From positions 5,510,001 to 5,574,000 of the forward strand of contig NZ_CP143867.1 of NCBI RefSeq assembly GCF_036416795.1: 64,000 bases of DNA. Reading direction: 5' to 3'. The DNA comes from Bacteroides sp. MSB163. GTDB lineage: Bacteria; Bacteroidota; Bacteroidia; Bacteroidales; Bacteroidaceae. Both the position numbers and the translations under genes were made by a program. The notes under the pieces are model-generated. The model was not told the DNA's origin, made no database searches, and was given only the letters and a program-made list of their open reading frames with translations. The stretch's first letter is position 1. The number at the start of each line of letters is the position of its first letter. Shown in pieces: positions 28,231 to 35,532 of this stretch.

Positions 28231-28737
28231 TTATTTGAGACGATACAGCAACCAGGCACTCTGGAAATCCTTACGGTTGGAGTATTTAGACTTGAAAGCA
28301 TCGCGCGCATCAGCTGCAGAAGCTCTGTCGGCAAAAGTGCTCACAATTACACGATACATTGCTGCATCCGGATTAAAGGCAATCACAGCGCTATAACCTT
28401 CCTTATCCAGAAAATCTTTCAGGCTTTCGGCATTAGCCTTCACACTAAAGCTACCACAAACCACACTGTAATCTTTCAAACCGCCCACGCCAGAAATTAC
28501 TTCCACTTTTTCCTGACGTACACCGGCAGTTGCAACAGGCACACTTTCCACAACCTTTGCTTCAACCGGAGCACTCACTACCGGAGAAACTTCTACCGGT
28601 TCAGTAACCTGAGGTTCTGCCAGTTCTTGCTGTTTTGCTTTTTCATATGCTTTTTTGTAAGCGCTTTCACTCGATTTACAAGAAGAGAATGCAAATGCAA
28701 TGCACAATCCCATTCCTAAAAATGCTAATTTTTTCAT
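28231..28737 (-). CDS. SPOR-domain lipoprotein
   Basis: 168-residue lipoprotein (lipobox FSSC, Cys20 counted from the Met at 28737; another ATG lies 6 bp upstream at 28743). The middle is a Pro/Val/Glu-rich low-complexity linker (about residues 38-80). The C-terminal 75 residues form a SPOR domain (DYSVVCGSFSVKANAES, then YRVIVSTFADRASA). SPOR domains bind denuded peptidoglycan glycan strands at division sites, so a cell-envelope or division role is likely. It is co-oriented with the lipocalin-like gene and lies about 33 bp after it, probably one operon. It is unrelated to the neighbouring PUL. Confidence 0.9.
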   Translation of the reverse strand: MKKLAFLGMGLCIAFAFSSCKSSESAYKKAYEKAKQQELAEPQVTEPVEVSPVVSAPVEAKVVESVPVATAGVRQEKVEVISGVGGLKDYSVVCGSFSVKANAESLKDFLDKEGYSAVIAFNPDAAMYRVIVSTFADRASAADARDAFKSKYSNRKDFQSAWLLYRLK

Positions 28738-28776
28738 AATCATATTGTTTTTGTTAGTAATTTCTATAATCTATAC

Positions 28777-29187
28777 TTAATATCTGCGGAATATATAACG
28801 AACTCCCTCATATTCCAGATGAAGGGATGAAGAAGTCAAATCTTCCATTGTAAATGTCCGTTCTCCATTTTCCCACCCCATATAGAATGAATAGTTTTCG
28901 TCTTCCATACTTTGAGGCAGCAAAATAATAGAAATTTTATCTCCTTTCAAAGAATAATTTCCAAAAAACGTTTGATAGCGACCATTTTTCAGCAAACAAA
29001 TAGCAGAAAAGCTACCTTTCTGGAAATTATAAAAGATGCTATCTTGCCGTTCAATAGAACCGTCAGCATATTGATATTGCCTCAACTGCCACTTATCATC
29101 CAAATCGCCGTCAACATTACTACAAGCTGCCAGCACAAGCACTATCAACCCGATAATCAGAAATATCTTTCTCTTTCCTATCTCCAT
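28777..29187 (-). CDS. Lipocalin-like domain lipoprotein
   Basis: 136-residue lipoprotein (lipobox LAAC, Cys22) with a compact all-beta sequence. The layout KWQLRQYQYADG, then FYNFQKGSFSAICLLKNGRY, then FGNYSLKGDKISI matches the small lipocalin-like (calycin-type) domain common in Bacteroidetes. The ligand and role are unknown. It is the first gene of a two-gene minus-strand operon with the SPOR lipoprotein, and a good promoter lies upstream. Confidence 0.8.
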   Translation of the reverse strand: MEIGKRKIFLIIGLIVLVLAACSNVDGDLDDKWQLRQYQYADGSIERQDSIFYNFQKGSFSAICLLKNGRYQTFFGNYSLKGDKISIILLPQSMEDENYSFYMGWENGERTFTMEDLTSSSLHLEYEGVRYIFRRY

Positions 29188-29212
29188 GTAGCTAATATTC
29201 CGAATAATAGGA

Positions 29213-29240
29213 CAAATGTACGTGGAACAATCAATCCAAA
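29213..29240 (-). promoter_or_regulatory. Promoter of lipocalin-like/SPOR operon
   Basis: On the minus strand TTTG (complement of 29237-29240) precedes TACATTTG (complement of 29213-29220) with 16 bp between them. This fits the Bacteroides TTTG/TAnnTTTG promoter pattern. The -7 box ends 25 bp before the start codon at 29187. Confidence 0.6.
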
Positions 29241-29305
29241 GGGCAGCATTATAGTTAAATTAAACTAATCACGTTTCTTTTCTAACAGACAAAACCAGGT
29301 TCGAA

Positions 29306-29488
29306 CCGTACTCGGGCATTACCTGAACCGTACCTGCTCCGTACTTGCTCCGTATCTATACGCTTAGAGTAGCTACGGAGCTAGTACGGACCTGATACGG
29401 AGCTAGCACGGACCTGATACGGAGCCAGTACGGAACAGATACGGAGCCAGTACATTCCGGACAGTTCTCGGATTAGTACCGAGTCCGG
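29306..29488. repeat. 22-bp tandem repeat inside a long inverted repeat
   Basis: Units beginning TACGGAGC start at 29374, 29396, 29418 and 29440, an exact 22-bp period with a few substitutions. The left side carries the inverse motif (TCCGTACTTGCTCCGTA, 29338-29354), which pairs with 29374-29390 with one mismatch. The outer arms CCGTACTCGG (29306-29315) and CCGAGTCCGG (29479-29488) also pair with one mismatch. The whole could fold into a large cruciform or RNA hairpin. A diverged relative lies at 58755-58830. Confidence 0.75.
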
Positions 29489-29551
29489 AACAGAAAAATA
29501 AATATTTCGAAAAAAAAGAAGTTAAGCGAACAACTTTATAAAGAAAAATGT

Positions 29552-29559
29552 TAGTTTTG
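29552..29559 (+). promoter_or_regulatory. -7 box of the YtxH-family operon
   Basis: TAGTTTTG fits the TAnnTTTG consensus and ends 36 bp before the YtxH start codon. No clear -33 TTTG is present at standard spacing. Confidence 0.5.
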
Positions 29560-29595
29560 TAGTATAAACCTCTATAAATAGAAAGGAGAACAATT

Positions 29596-29805
29596 ATGAA
29601 AGGATTAAATGTACTTGTAGCTTTTCTGGACGGTGCAGCAGTAGGCGCAGCCGTTGGTATTTTATTTGCTCCCGAAAAAGGAGAAGACACCCGCCATAAG
29701 ATTGCGGAAATTCTCCGCAAAAAGGGAATTCGTCTGAACCGTAGCGAGATGGAAAATCTGGTAGACGAAATCGCGGCAGAAATTAAAGGCGAAGGAGCCG
29801 AATAA
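29596..29805 (+). CDS. YtxH-domain small envelope protein
   Basis: 69-residue protein beginning with a hydrophobic glycine/alanine-rich segment (VAFLDGAAVGAAVGILFAPEKGEDTR). This is the YtxH signature: one membrane-associated helix followed by the conserved APxxGxxTR turn and a charged helix. Family members are general-stress or envelope proteins of unknown biochemical role. It is first in a three-gene operon with a holin-like membrane protein and a small charged protein, 29 bp upstream of the next start. Confidence 0.85.
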   Translation: MKGLNVLVAFLDGAAVGAAVGILFAPEKGEDTRHKIAEILRKKGIRLNRSEMENLVDEIAAEIKGEGAE

Positions 29806-29834
29806 AACAAAACCTACAAAAAAACAGAGCCACT

Positions 29835-30203
29835 ATGATGTTCGCAGACGACAGAAGTATTGAAAATCTCCAGCAATTATTCGTTGAGTTTAAGAAATAT
29901 CTGAAACTTCAAAAAGAATATACCAAACTGGAAATAACCGAAAAACTCTCAATCCTGCTTTCCGCCTTGGTACTACTATCGGTAGTCATCATTCTTGGCA
30001 TGGTGGCACTGTTTTATTTGTCATTTGCATTAGCTTATATATTAGACCCGCTTGTAGGCGGACTTATGGTAAGCTTCAGCATCATCGCCGGCTTCCACCT
30101 TCTACTCGTTTTATTAGTAATCACTTTCCGCAAGAAACTCATCATCAATCCAATGGTGAACTTCATTGCCGGACTGTTCTTTGAGAATGATAATGAAAAA
30201 TGA
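29835..30203 (+). CDS. Holin-superfamily-like two-helix membrane protein
   Basis: 122-residue protein with a charged N-terminal amphipathic helix (residues 1-36) and two long hydrophobic segments (about 41-70 and 76-98). This resembles the chromosomal Phage_holin_3_6 type that often travels with YtxH proteins. No phage genes are nearby, so lysis is unlikely and an inner-membrane stress or envelope role is more plausible. The end overlaps the probable start of the next gene by 11 bp. A second Met directly follows the first. Confidence 0.75.
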   Translation: MMFADDRSIENLQQLFVEFKKYLKLQKEYTKLEITEKLSILLSALVLLSVVIILGMVALFYLSFALAYILDPLVGGLMVSFSIIAGFHLLLVLLVITFRKKLIINPMVNFIAGLFFENDNEK

Positions 30204-30471
30204 TACCATCATGAACAATATGCCTGACTCCTCTTCCATGACTCTGGAAAGTATCGCGCTACGAAAAAAAGAATTACGGAAGAAATTGCATGTACAGAAA
30301 GAAATCATGACGGATACGGCAAGAGAACTGTTTGCACCCCTTGCACCCGCTGCCGACAAGGGCAACGCCATTATGCGCGCTTTCAACACGGGCATGGCTG
30401 TCTTCGACGGATTGATGCTGGGAGTAAAGATGATGAGAAAGGTCAGAAGCATGTTTGCCACCAGAAGATAA
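30193..30471 (+). CDS. Small hypothetical protein of the YtxH operon
   Basis: I do not recognise a named family. From the Met at 30193 it has 92 residues. The first half is a charged helix (LRKKELRKKLHVQKEIM), and the second half is weakly hydrophobic (NAIMRAFNTGMAVFDGLMLGVKMMRKV), ending in basic residues. It overlaps the preceding gene by 11 bp if started at 30193; a start at 30211 would avoid the overlap, and the frame is open back to 30166. Its constant position behind YtxH and holin-like genes suggests a shared envelope role, but nothing more can be said. Confidence 0.7.
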   Translation: MKNDTIMNNMPDSSSMTLESIALRKKELRKKLHVQKEIMTDTARELFAPLAPAADKGNAIMRAFNTGMAVFDGLMLGVKMMRKVRSMFATRR

Positions 30472-30487
30472 ACAGGCGCCATAAAGC

Positions 30488-30529
30488 AAAAAAAGCCGCG
30501 TTCTTCCATTGAGAGACGCGGCTCTTTTT
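30488..30529. terminator. Bidirectional terminator
   Basis: Perfect 8-bp GC-rich stem AGCCGCGT (30494-30501) / ACGCGGCT (30516-30523), with a run of A on the left and CTTTTT on the right. It lies between the convergent YtxH operon and manA genes and can serve both. Confidence 0.85.
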
Positions 30530-30548
30530 ATTGATTCAATTCCAATGA

Positions 30549-31523
30549 TTACAGATATGTTTCGAGCAACTTCACGCCGCCGTCTTCCGGAACAATCGTA
30601 ACTTCTTGCGTAATCGCAGGCAGCAATATCGTTTCACCTGCACGCACAGCAATCTCATTCTGGCTGTCGTCCGTGATACGGCATGCGCCTTCCACACAAA
30701 TGAAAATCACAAATGAATCCAATTCAGAATAGTCACATGTAATTTCTTCTGTCATGTCATAGAGAGAAGTAGTGAAGTAAGGACTGGCAACCAATTCCAC
30801 CGGTTCATTCTTCAAATGATCATATTCTGTACGGAAGTCATCCTGCACATCAGCAAAATTAATTGCTTCAGTAGCCTGAGTAGTATGCAACTCGCGAGAT
30901 TTGCCTTCTTTGTCTTTCCGGTTGTAATCGAAAATACGATAAGTGATATCCGAAGTCTGCTGAATTTCAGCAACAAAAGCACCGGCACCGATACCATGCA
31001 CACGACCGGCAGGAACATAGAACACATCCCCCGGTTTTACATCGCACGTTTGCAGCACTTCAGCAAAGGTTCCATTATAAACCCTTTCCTTGTATTCTTT
31101 CGGAGTTATCTGCTCAGAAAAGCCGGAAATCAGTTTTGCCCCCTTATCTGCCGATACCACATACCACATTTCATTCTTGCCGAAAGAATTGTGGCGTTTT
31201 CTCGCCAACTCATCTCCCGGATGTACCTGGATGGATAAATCCAACCTGGCATCAATGAATTTTATCAACAAGGGAAACTTTGTGCCAAAACGAGAGTAAT
31301 TCACTTCACCGACAAGTTCATGACGGTATTTTCCCACCATCTCAGGGAGCGTAAGGCCTTTGTCAGGTCCATTAGCGACGACAGACTCGTTGTCTTCTAC
31401 AGCCGAGATTTCCCAGCTTTCGCCTACTCCGGATAGCGTTTCATTCAATTGCTTAAAAGCAATAATCTTGTCGCCTCCCCAAAGCGTCTGCTTCAGAATA
31501 GGCTCAAATTTCAAAGGATACAT
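30549..31523 (-). CDS. manA: Mannose-6-phosphate isomerase, class I (short bacterial type)
   Basis: 324-residue cytosolic zinc enzyme that interconverts mannose 6-phosphate and fructose 6-phosphate. The zinc ligands are visible: Gln99 and His101 in IQVHPGDELA, Glu118 in KNEMWYVV, His176 in VPAGRVHGIGAG. The catalytic-arginine region TYRIFDYNR lies near residue 203. The length matches the short YvyI/ManA type. It stands alone on the minus strand, divergent from the galactose genes. It is a housekeeping gene next to the PULs and also links mannose to GDP-fucose supply. Confidence 0.95.
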   Translation of the reverse strand: MYPLKFEPILKQTLWGGDKIIAFKQLNETLSGVGESWEISAVEDNESVVANGPDKGLTLPEMVGKYRHELVGEVNYSRFGTKFPLLIKFIDARLDLSIQVHPGDELARKRHNSFGKNEMWYVVSADKGAKLISGFSEQITPKEYKERVYNGTFAEVLQTCDVKPGDVFYVPAGRVHGIGAGAFVAEIQQTSDITYRIFDYNRKDKEGKSRELHTTQATEAINFADVQDDFRTEYDHLKNEPVELVASPYFTTSLYDMTEEITCDYSELDSFVIFICVEGACRITDDSQNEIAVRAGETILLPAITQEVTIVPEDGGVKLLETYL

Positions 31524-31580
31524 TCGTAGTTTTTGTTAGAGCTTTAAATAAAAATGTTACATTTTTTTAGATTAACGCGA

Positions 31581-31588
31581 CAAACTTA
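31581..31588 (-). promoter_or_regulatory. -7 box of manA
   Basis: The complement reads TAAGTTTG, matching TAnnTTTG, and lies 57 bp upstream of the manA start codon in the 194-bp divergent region. No clear -33 box accompanies it. I did not find a convincing promoter for the galactose genes on the other strand. Confidence 0.4.
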
Positions 31589-31717
31589 CAAAAAATATCA
31601 ATTCGCCTCGTAAATGTTAAACGCTAAACTTTCCTAAAATGTTCTTCACATTTCAAGATAAACCCTTGGGAGTACGGAAGAATTTCTTTTTATTTGCAAG
31701 AAATTTAATTTTATACC

Positions 31718-32821
31718 ATGGATATGATAAACACCGTGTCAACGGAAAGTAACTTGTCGGGTTTGAACAAGGAAGACTTTCAAAAAGATATAAATAACAA
31801 GAAGACTGATTTATTTATTCTTAAAAATGCTCAGGGAATGGAAGTTGCAGTAACTAACTATGGATGCGCTATCCTTTCCATTATGGTCCCCGACAAAAAC
31901 GGGAAGTATGCTAACGTAATTCTGGGACATGACAGTATAGACCATGTAGTCAACAGCCCCGAACCTTTCCTCAACACTACTATCGGACGCTACGGAAACC
32001 GTATAGCCAAAGGAAAATTCACTCTTTATGGTGAAGAGCACAATCTGACAATCAACAACGGACCAAATTCTTTGCACGGTGGACCCACAGGTTTCCACGC
32101 CAGAGTGTGGGATGCAGTCCAACCGGATCCGACGACTGTTGTATTCAACTATACATCCGCAGATGGCGAAGAGGGCTTTCCCGGTAATCTGGAAGTAGAA
32201 ATGACCTATCGTCTGGAAGATGAAACCAATGCACTGGTTATTGAATACCGGGCTACTACAGACAAGGCAACTGTTGTCAACCTCACCAACCACGGCTTCT
32301 TCAATCTGGCAGGTATTGCCAATCCCACCCCTACGGTTCTGAACCATATCATTACTATCAACGCTGATCATTATACTCCCATTGACGAAGTGTCCATTCC
32401 GACAGGAGAAATCCTGAAGGTAGAAGGTACTCCTATGGATTTCCGTACACCGCATACCATCGGTGAACGTATTGATGATAAGTTCCAACAATTGGTGAAT
32501 GGTGCAGGTTACGATCACTGCTACGTACTGAATAAGACAGAGAGTGGTGAATTAAGCCTTGCCGCTACTTATACGGAACCCGAAAGCGGACGTACAATGG
32601 AAGTGTATACCACAGAGAACGGTGTACAACTCTATACAGGGAACTGGCTAGGCGGCTTTGCAGGTGCTCACGGAGCTACTTTCCCGGCACGCAGTGCTGT
32701 TTGCTTTGAAGCACAATGTTTCCCCGACACACCTAACAAACCACATTTCCCATCGGCCGTATTGCTCCCGGGCGATGAATACCAACAAGTAACCATTTAC
32801 AAGTTCGGTGTACAAGAATGA
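31718..32821 (+). CDS. galM: Aldose 1-epimerase (cytosolic mutarotase)
   Basis: 367-residue cytosolic GalM that equilibrates alpha and beta anomers of galactose and related aldoses. No signal peptide is present. Catalytic residues fit the family: His192 in TNHGFFNLAG as acid and Glu331 in VCFEAQCFPD as base. The sugar-binding motif LHGGPTGFHARVW lies near residue 118, and IGRYGNRIA near residue 88. It is first in a galM-transporter-galK set with 45- and 54-bp gaps. Two further in-frame Met codons near the start leave a few residues of uncertainty. It shares clear similarity with the exported paralogue at 59006-60145. Confidence 0.95.
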   Translation: MDMINTVSTESNLSGLNKEDFQKDINNKKTDLFILKNAQGMEVAVTNYGCAILSIMVPDKNGKYANVILGHDSIDHVVNSPEPFLNTTIGRYGNRIAKGKFTLYGEEHNLTINNGPNSLHGGPTGFHARVWDAVQPDPTTVVFNYTSADGEEGFPGNLEVEMTYRLEDETNALVIEYRATTDKATVVNLTNHGFFNLAGIANPTPTVLNHIITINADHYTPIDEVSIPTGEILKVEGTPMDFRTPHTIGERIDDKFQQLVNGAGYDHCYVLNKTESGELSLAATYTEPESGRTMEVYTTENGVQLYTGNWLGGFAGAHGATFPARSAVCFEAQCFPDTPNKPHFPSAVLLPGDEYQQVTIYKFGVQE

Positions 32822-32866
32822 ATATAACTAACCTAATTTTATAACTAATTTAATTAATTAAAAACC

Positions 32867-34210
32867 ATGACACAACAAAAACAGAACGGTAATCTTGTCG
32901 CTATTATTACCATGTTCTTCATTTTTGCGATGATTTCCTTCGTTACCAATCTTGCCGCACCATTCGGTACGATTTGGAGAAACGAATATGCGGGTTCGAA
33001 CACTTTAGGTATGATGGGGAATATGATGAACTTCCTGGCATATCTGTTTATGGGAATTCCTGCCGGTAATATGCTCGTTAAGATCGGTTACAAGAAAACT
33101 GCATTGATTGCAATGGCAGTAGGTTTCCTCGGCTTGTTCACACAATACCTTTCCAGTTTATTCGGAGCAAATGCCGAAGTTTTCGCATTCGGCGAATATG
33201 TTATCAAATTAAATTTCGTTATCTATCTGCTTGGTGCATTCATCTGCGGTTTCTGTGTTTGTATGCTTAACACAGTGGTGAACCCGATGCTGAACCTCCT
33301 TGGTGGTGGTGGTAACAAAGGTAACCAGTTGATTCAAACAGGTGGAGCCCTTAATTCTTTGTCCGGTACATTGACTCCGCTTTTCGTAGGTGCTTTGATT
33401 GGTACAGTAACTTCCAAGACAGCTATGTCAGATGTTGCTCCTCTCCTCTTTGTCGCTATGGGTGTATTCGTAGCTGCATTTATTATCATTTCTTTTGTTG
33501 CTATTCCTGAACCACACCTTCAGAAAGGTGGAGTGAAGAAAGAAAAATTCTCTCACAGTCCATGGAGCTTCCGTCACACTGTATTAGGTGTAGTTGGTAT
33601 CTTCATCTATGTAGGTATCGAAATCGGTATCCCGGGTACACTGAACTTCTATCTTGCCGACGCAAGCGATAAGGGTGCCGGAATTATGATGAACGGCGCT
33701 GCTATCGGTGGTGCTATTGCTGCTATCTACTGGTTACTGATGCTTGTAGGACGTACTGCAAGTAGCGCTATCAGCGGTAAAGTTTCCAGCCGTACACAGT
33801 TAATCGTTGTATCTGCCACTGCTATTGTTTTTGTATTGATTGCTATCTTCACTCCGAAAGATGTAACAGTTTCAATGCCCGGTTACACTGTAGGTGAAGG
33901 CTTTATGATGGCACAAGTACCCGTCAGCGCATTGTTCCTCGTACTCTGCGGTCTTTGTACTTCTGTAATGTGGGGTGGTATCTTCAACCTTGCAGTAGAA
34001 GGATTAGGAAAATATACAGCACAAGCATCCGGTATCTTTATGATGATGGTTGTTGGTGGTGGTGTATTGCCGTTGATCCAACAAAGCATCTCTGACTCTG
34101 TAGGTTATATGGCCAGCTACTGGCTGATTATCGCAGCTCTTGCTTATCTGCTGTTCTACGGCTTGGTAGGTTGCAAAAATGTAAATAAAGATATCCCAGT
34201 AGAGGATTAA
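32867..34210 (+). CDS. MFS sugar transporter, FucP/GluP (glucose/galactose) type
   Basis: 447-residue inner-membrane transporter with twelve hydrophobic segments and the FucP/GluP family layout. The N-terminal half has NFLAYLFMGIPAGNMLVKIGYKKT, and the conserved loop with LNTVVNPMLNLLGG lies near residue 138. Its place between aldose 1-epimerase and galactokinase makes galactose (or glucose/galactose) the likely substrate, moved by proton or sodium symport. No substrate residue can be assigned from sequence alone. Confidence 0.92.
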   Translation: MTQQKQNGNLVAIITMFFIFAMISFVTNLAAPFGTIWRNEYAGSNTLGMMGNMMNFLAYLFMGIPAGNMLVKIGYKKTALIAMAVGFLGLFTQYLSSLFGANAEVFAFGEYVIKLNFVIYLLGAFICGFCVCMLNTVVNPMLNLLGGGGNKGNQLIQTGGALNSLSGTLTPLFVGALIGTVTSKTAMSDVAPLLFVAMGVFVAAFIIISFVAIPEPHLQKGGVKKEKFSHSPWSFRHTVLGVVGIFIYVGIEIGIPGTLNFYLADASDKGAGIMMNGAAIGGAIAAIYWLLMLVGRTASSAISGKVSSRTQLIVVSATAIVFVLIAIFTPKDVTVSMPGYTVGEGFMMAQVPVSALFLVLCGLCTSVMWGGIFNLAVEGLGKYTAQASGIFMMMVVGGGVLPLIQQSISDSVGYMASYWLIIAALAYLLFYGLVGCKNVNKDIPVED

Positions 34211-34264
34211 CGCAATTAAAAGGTATAGGTAATTAATTTATTCACTTATAAATTTAAAAAGATT

Positions 34265-35419
34265 ATGGATATAGAACACGTAAGAAGCCGTTTCATCAAG
34301 CATTTTGACGGAACAACAGGAGCAGTTTACGCTTCTCCGGGACGCATCAACCTCATTGGTGAACATACAGACTATAACGGTGGTTTTGTATTCCCCGGAG
34401 CAATCGATAAAGGCATGATTGCTGAAATTAAGCCGAATGGCACTGACATGGTAAGAGCTTATTCTATTGATCTGAAGGATTATGTGGAATTCGGTTTGAA
34501 AGAAGAAGATGCTCCCCGTGCAAGCTGGGCAAGATATATCTTCGGTGTATGCCGTGAGATGATTAAGCGTGGCGTTGATGTAAAGGGCTTCAATACAGCT
34601 TTCTCCGGTGATGTACCTTTGGGTGCAGGTATGTCTTCATCTGCCGCTTTGGAAAGTACATATGCGTATGCATTAAACGATCTGTTCGGTGACAACAAGA
34701 TAGACAAGTTTGAACTGGCTAAAGTAGGTCAGGCAACTGAACATAATTATTGCGGTGTAAACTGCGGTATTATGGACCAGTTTGCTTCTGTATTCGGCAA
34801 GAAAGGCAGCCTTATCCGTCTGGACTGCCGTTCACTGGAGTATCAATACTTCCCGTTCGATCCGAAAGGCTATCGTCTGGTATTGGTAGACTCTGTAGTT
34901 AAGCATGAGTTGGCTTCTTCAGCATACAACAAGCGTCGCCAAAGTTGCGAAGCTGCCGTTGCCGCTATCCAGAAGAAACATCCGCATGTAGAATTCCTGC
35001 GCGACTGTACCATGGAGATGCTACAAGAGTCAAAAGCTGAAATCAGCGAGGAAGACTTCATGCGTGCAGAATACGTAGTCGAAGAAATCCAGCGCGTACT
35101 CGACGTTTGCGATGCTTTGGAAAAAGGTGATTACGAGACTGTAGGCCAGAAGATGTACGAAACACATCATGGTATGAGCAAGCTCTACGAAGTTAGCTGC
35201 GAAGAACTCGACTTCCTGAACGATATTGCATTTGATTGCGGCGTAATAGGTTCCCGTGTAATGGGCGGCGGTTTCGGCGGTTGTACTATCAACTTGGTGA
35301 AAGATGAGTTGTATGATACATTCATCCAGAATGCCAAGGATAAGTTCAAAGAGAAATTCGGCAGAAGCCCTAAAGTTTATGATGTAGTCATCAGTGACGG
35401 TGCTCGCAGATTAGTTTAA
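34265..35419 (+). CDS. galK: Galactokinase
   Basis: 384-residue cytosolic GHMP kinase that phosphorylates galactose to galactose 1-phosphate, the first step of the Leloir pathway. Signature motifs are GRINLIGEHTDYNGG (residues 27-40), the ATP-binding LGAGMSSSAAL (119-129), catalytic Asp171 in NCGIMDQFAS, and GSRVMGGGFGGCTINLV near the C-terminus. It is third in the galactose set and is followed by a strong hairpin terminator. It would process galactose released by the GH2 beta-galactosidases and from arabinogalactan side chains. Confidence 0.97.
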   Translation: MDIEHVRSRFIKHFDGTTGAVYASPGRINLIGEHTDYNGGFVFPGAIDKGMIAEIKPNGTDMVRAYSIDLKDYVEFGLKEEDAPRASWARYIFGVCREMIKRGVDVKGFNTAFSGDVPLGAGMSSSAALESTYAYALNDLFGDNKIDKFELAKVGQATEHNYCGVNCGIMDQFASVFGKKGSLIRLDCRSLEYQYFPFDPKGYRLVLVDSVVKHELASSAYNKRRQSCEAAVAAIQKKHPHVEFLRDCTMEMLQESKAEISEEDFMRAEYVVEEIQRVLDVCDALEKGDYETVGQKMYETHHGMSKLYEVSCEELDFLNDIAFDCGVIGSRVMGGGFGGCTINLVKDELYDTFIQNAKDKFKEKFGRSPKVYDVVISDGARRLV

Positions 35420-35441
35420 AACTAAAACAATCCAATCTTAA

Positions 35442-35482
35442 AAGGGCGTCTTCCCATCACGGGGAGACGCCCTTGTCTTTTC
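35442..35482. terminator. Terminator after galK
   Basis: Fourteen-bp stem AAGGGCGTCTTCCC (35442-35455) / GGGGAGACGCCCTT (35461-35474) with a single G-T-type mismatch and a 5-base loop, followed by a T-rich run. It lies between convergent galK and GH51 genes. Confidence 0.88.
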
Positions 35483-35532
35483 AGCCTTTTTCAAAAAACT
35501 AATTAGCTAACCTAATTTCCAATCCATTAACC

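Larger units (their letters stand above)
29188..29595. other. 408-bp divergent intergenic region
   Basis: No gene is seen. It holds the promoter of the lipocalin-like gene (29213-29240, minus), a 22-bp tandem repeat nested in a long inverted repeat (29306-29488), and the promoter of the YtxH gene (29552-29559, plus). A long frame on the minus strand across the repeat is non-coding in appearance. Confidence 0.7.

Noticed and set aside
29374..29453. CRISPR array at the 22-bp repeats
   Set aside because: The units abut one another without unique spacers, and no cas gene is present.
29403..29810. 135-residue open frame on minus across the 22-bp repeat
   Set aside because: It is antisense to the YtxH gene and its end lies in the tandem repeat. 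The composition is that of a shadow frame.
29835..30203. Prophage remnant based on the holin-like protein
   Set aside because: No endolysin, structural or integrase gene is nearby, and the YtxH neighbour fits a chromosomal envelope operon.
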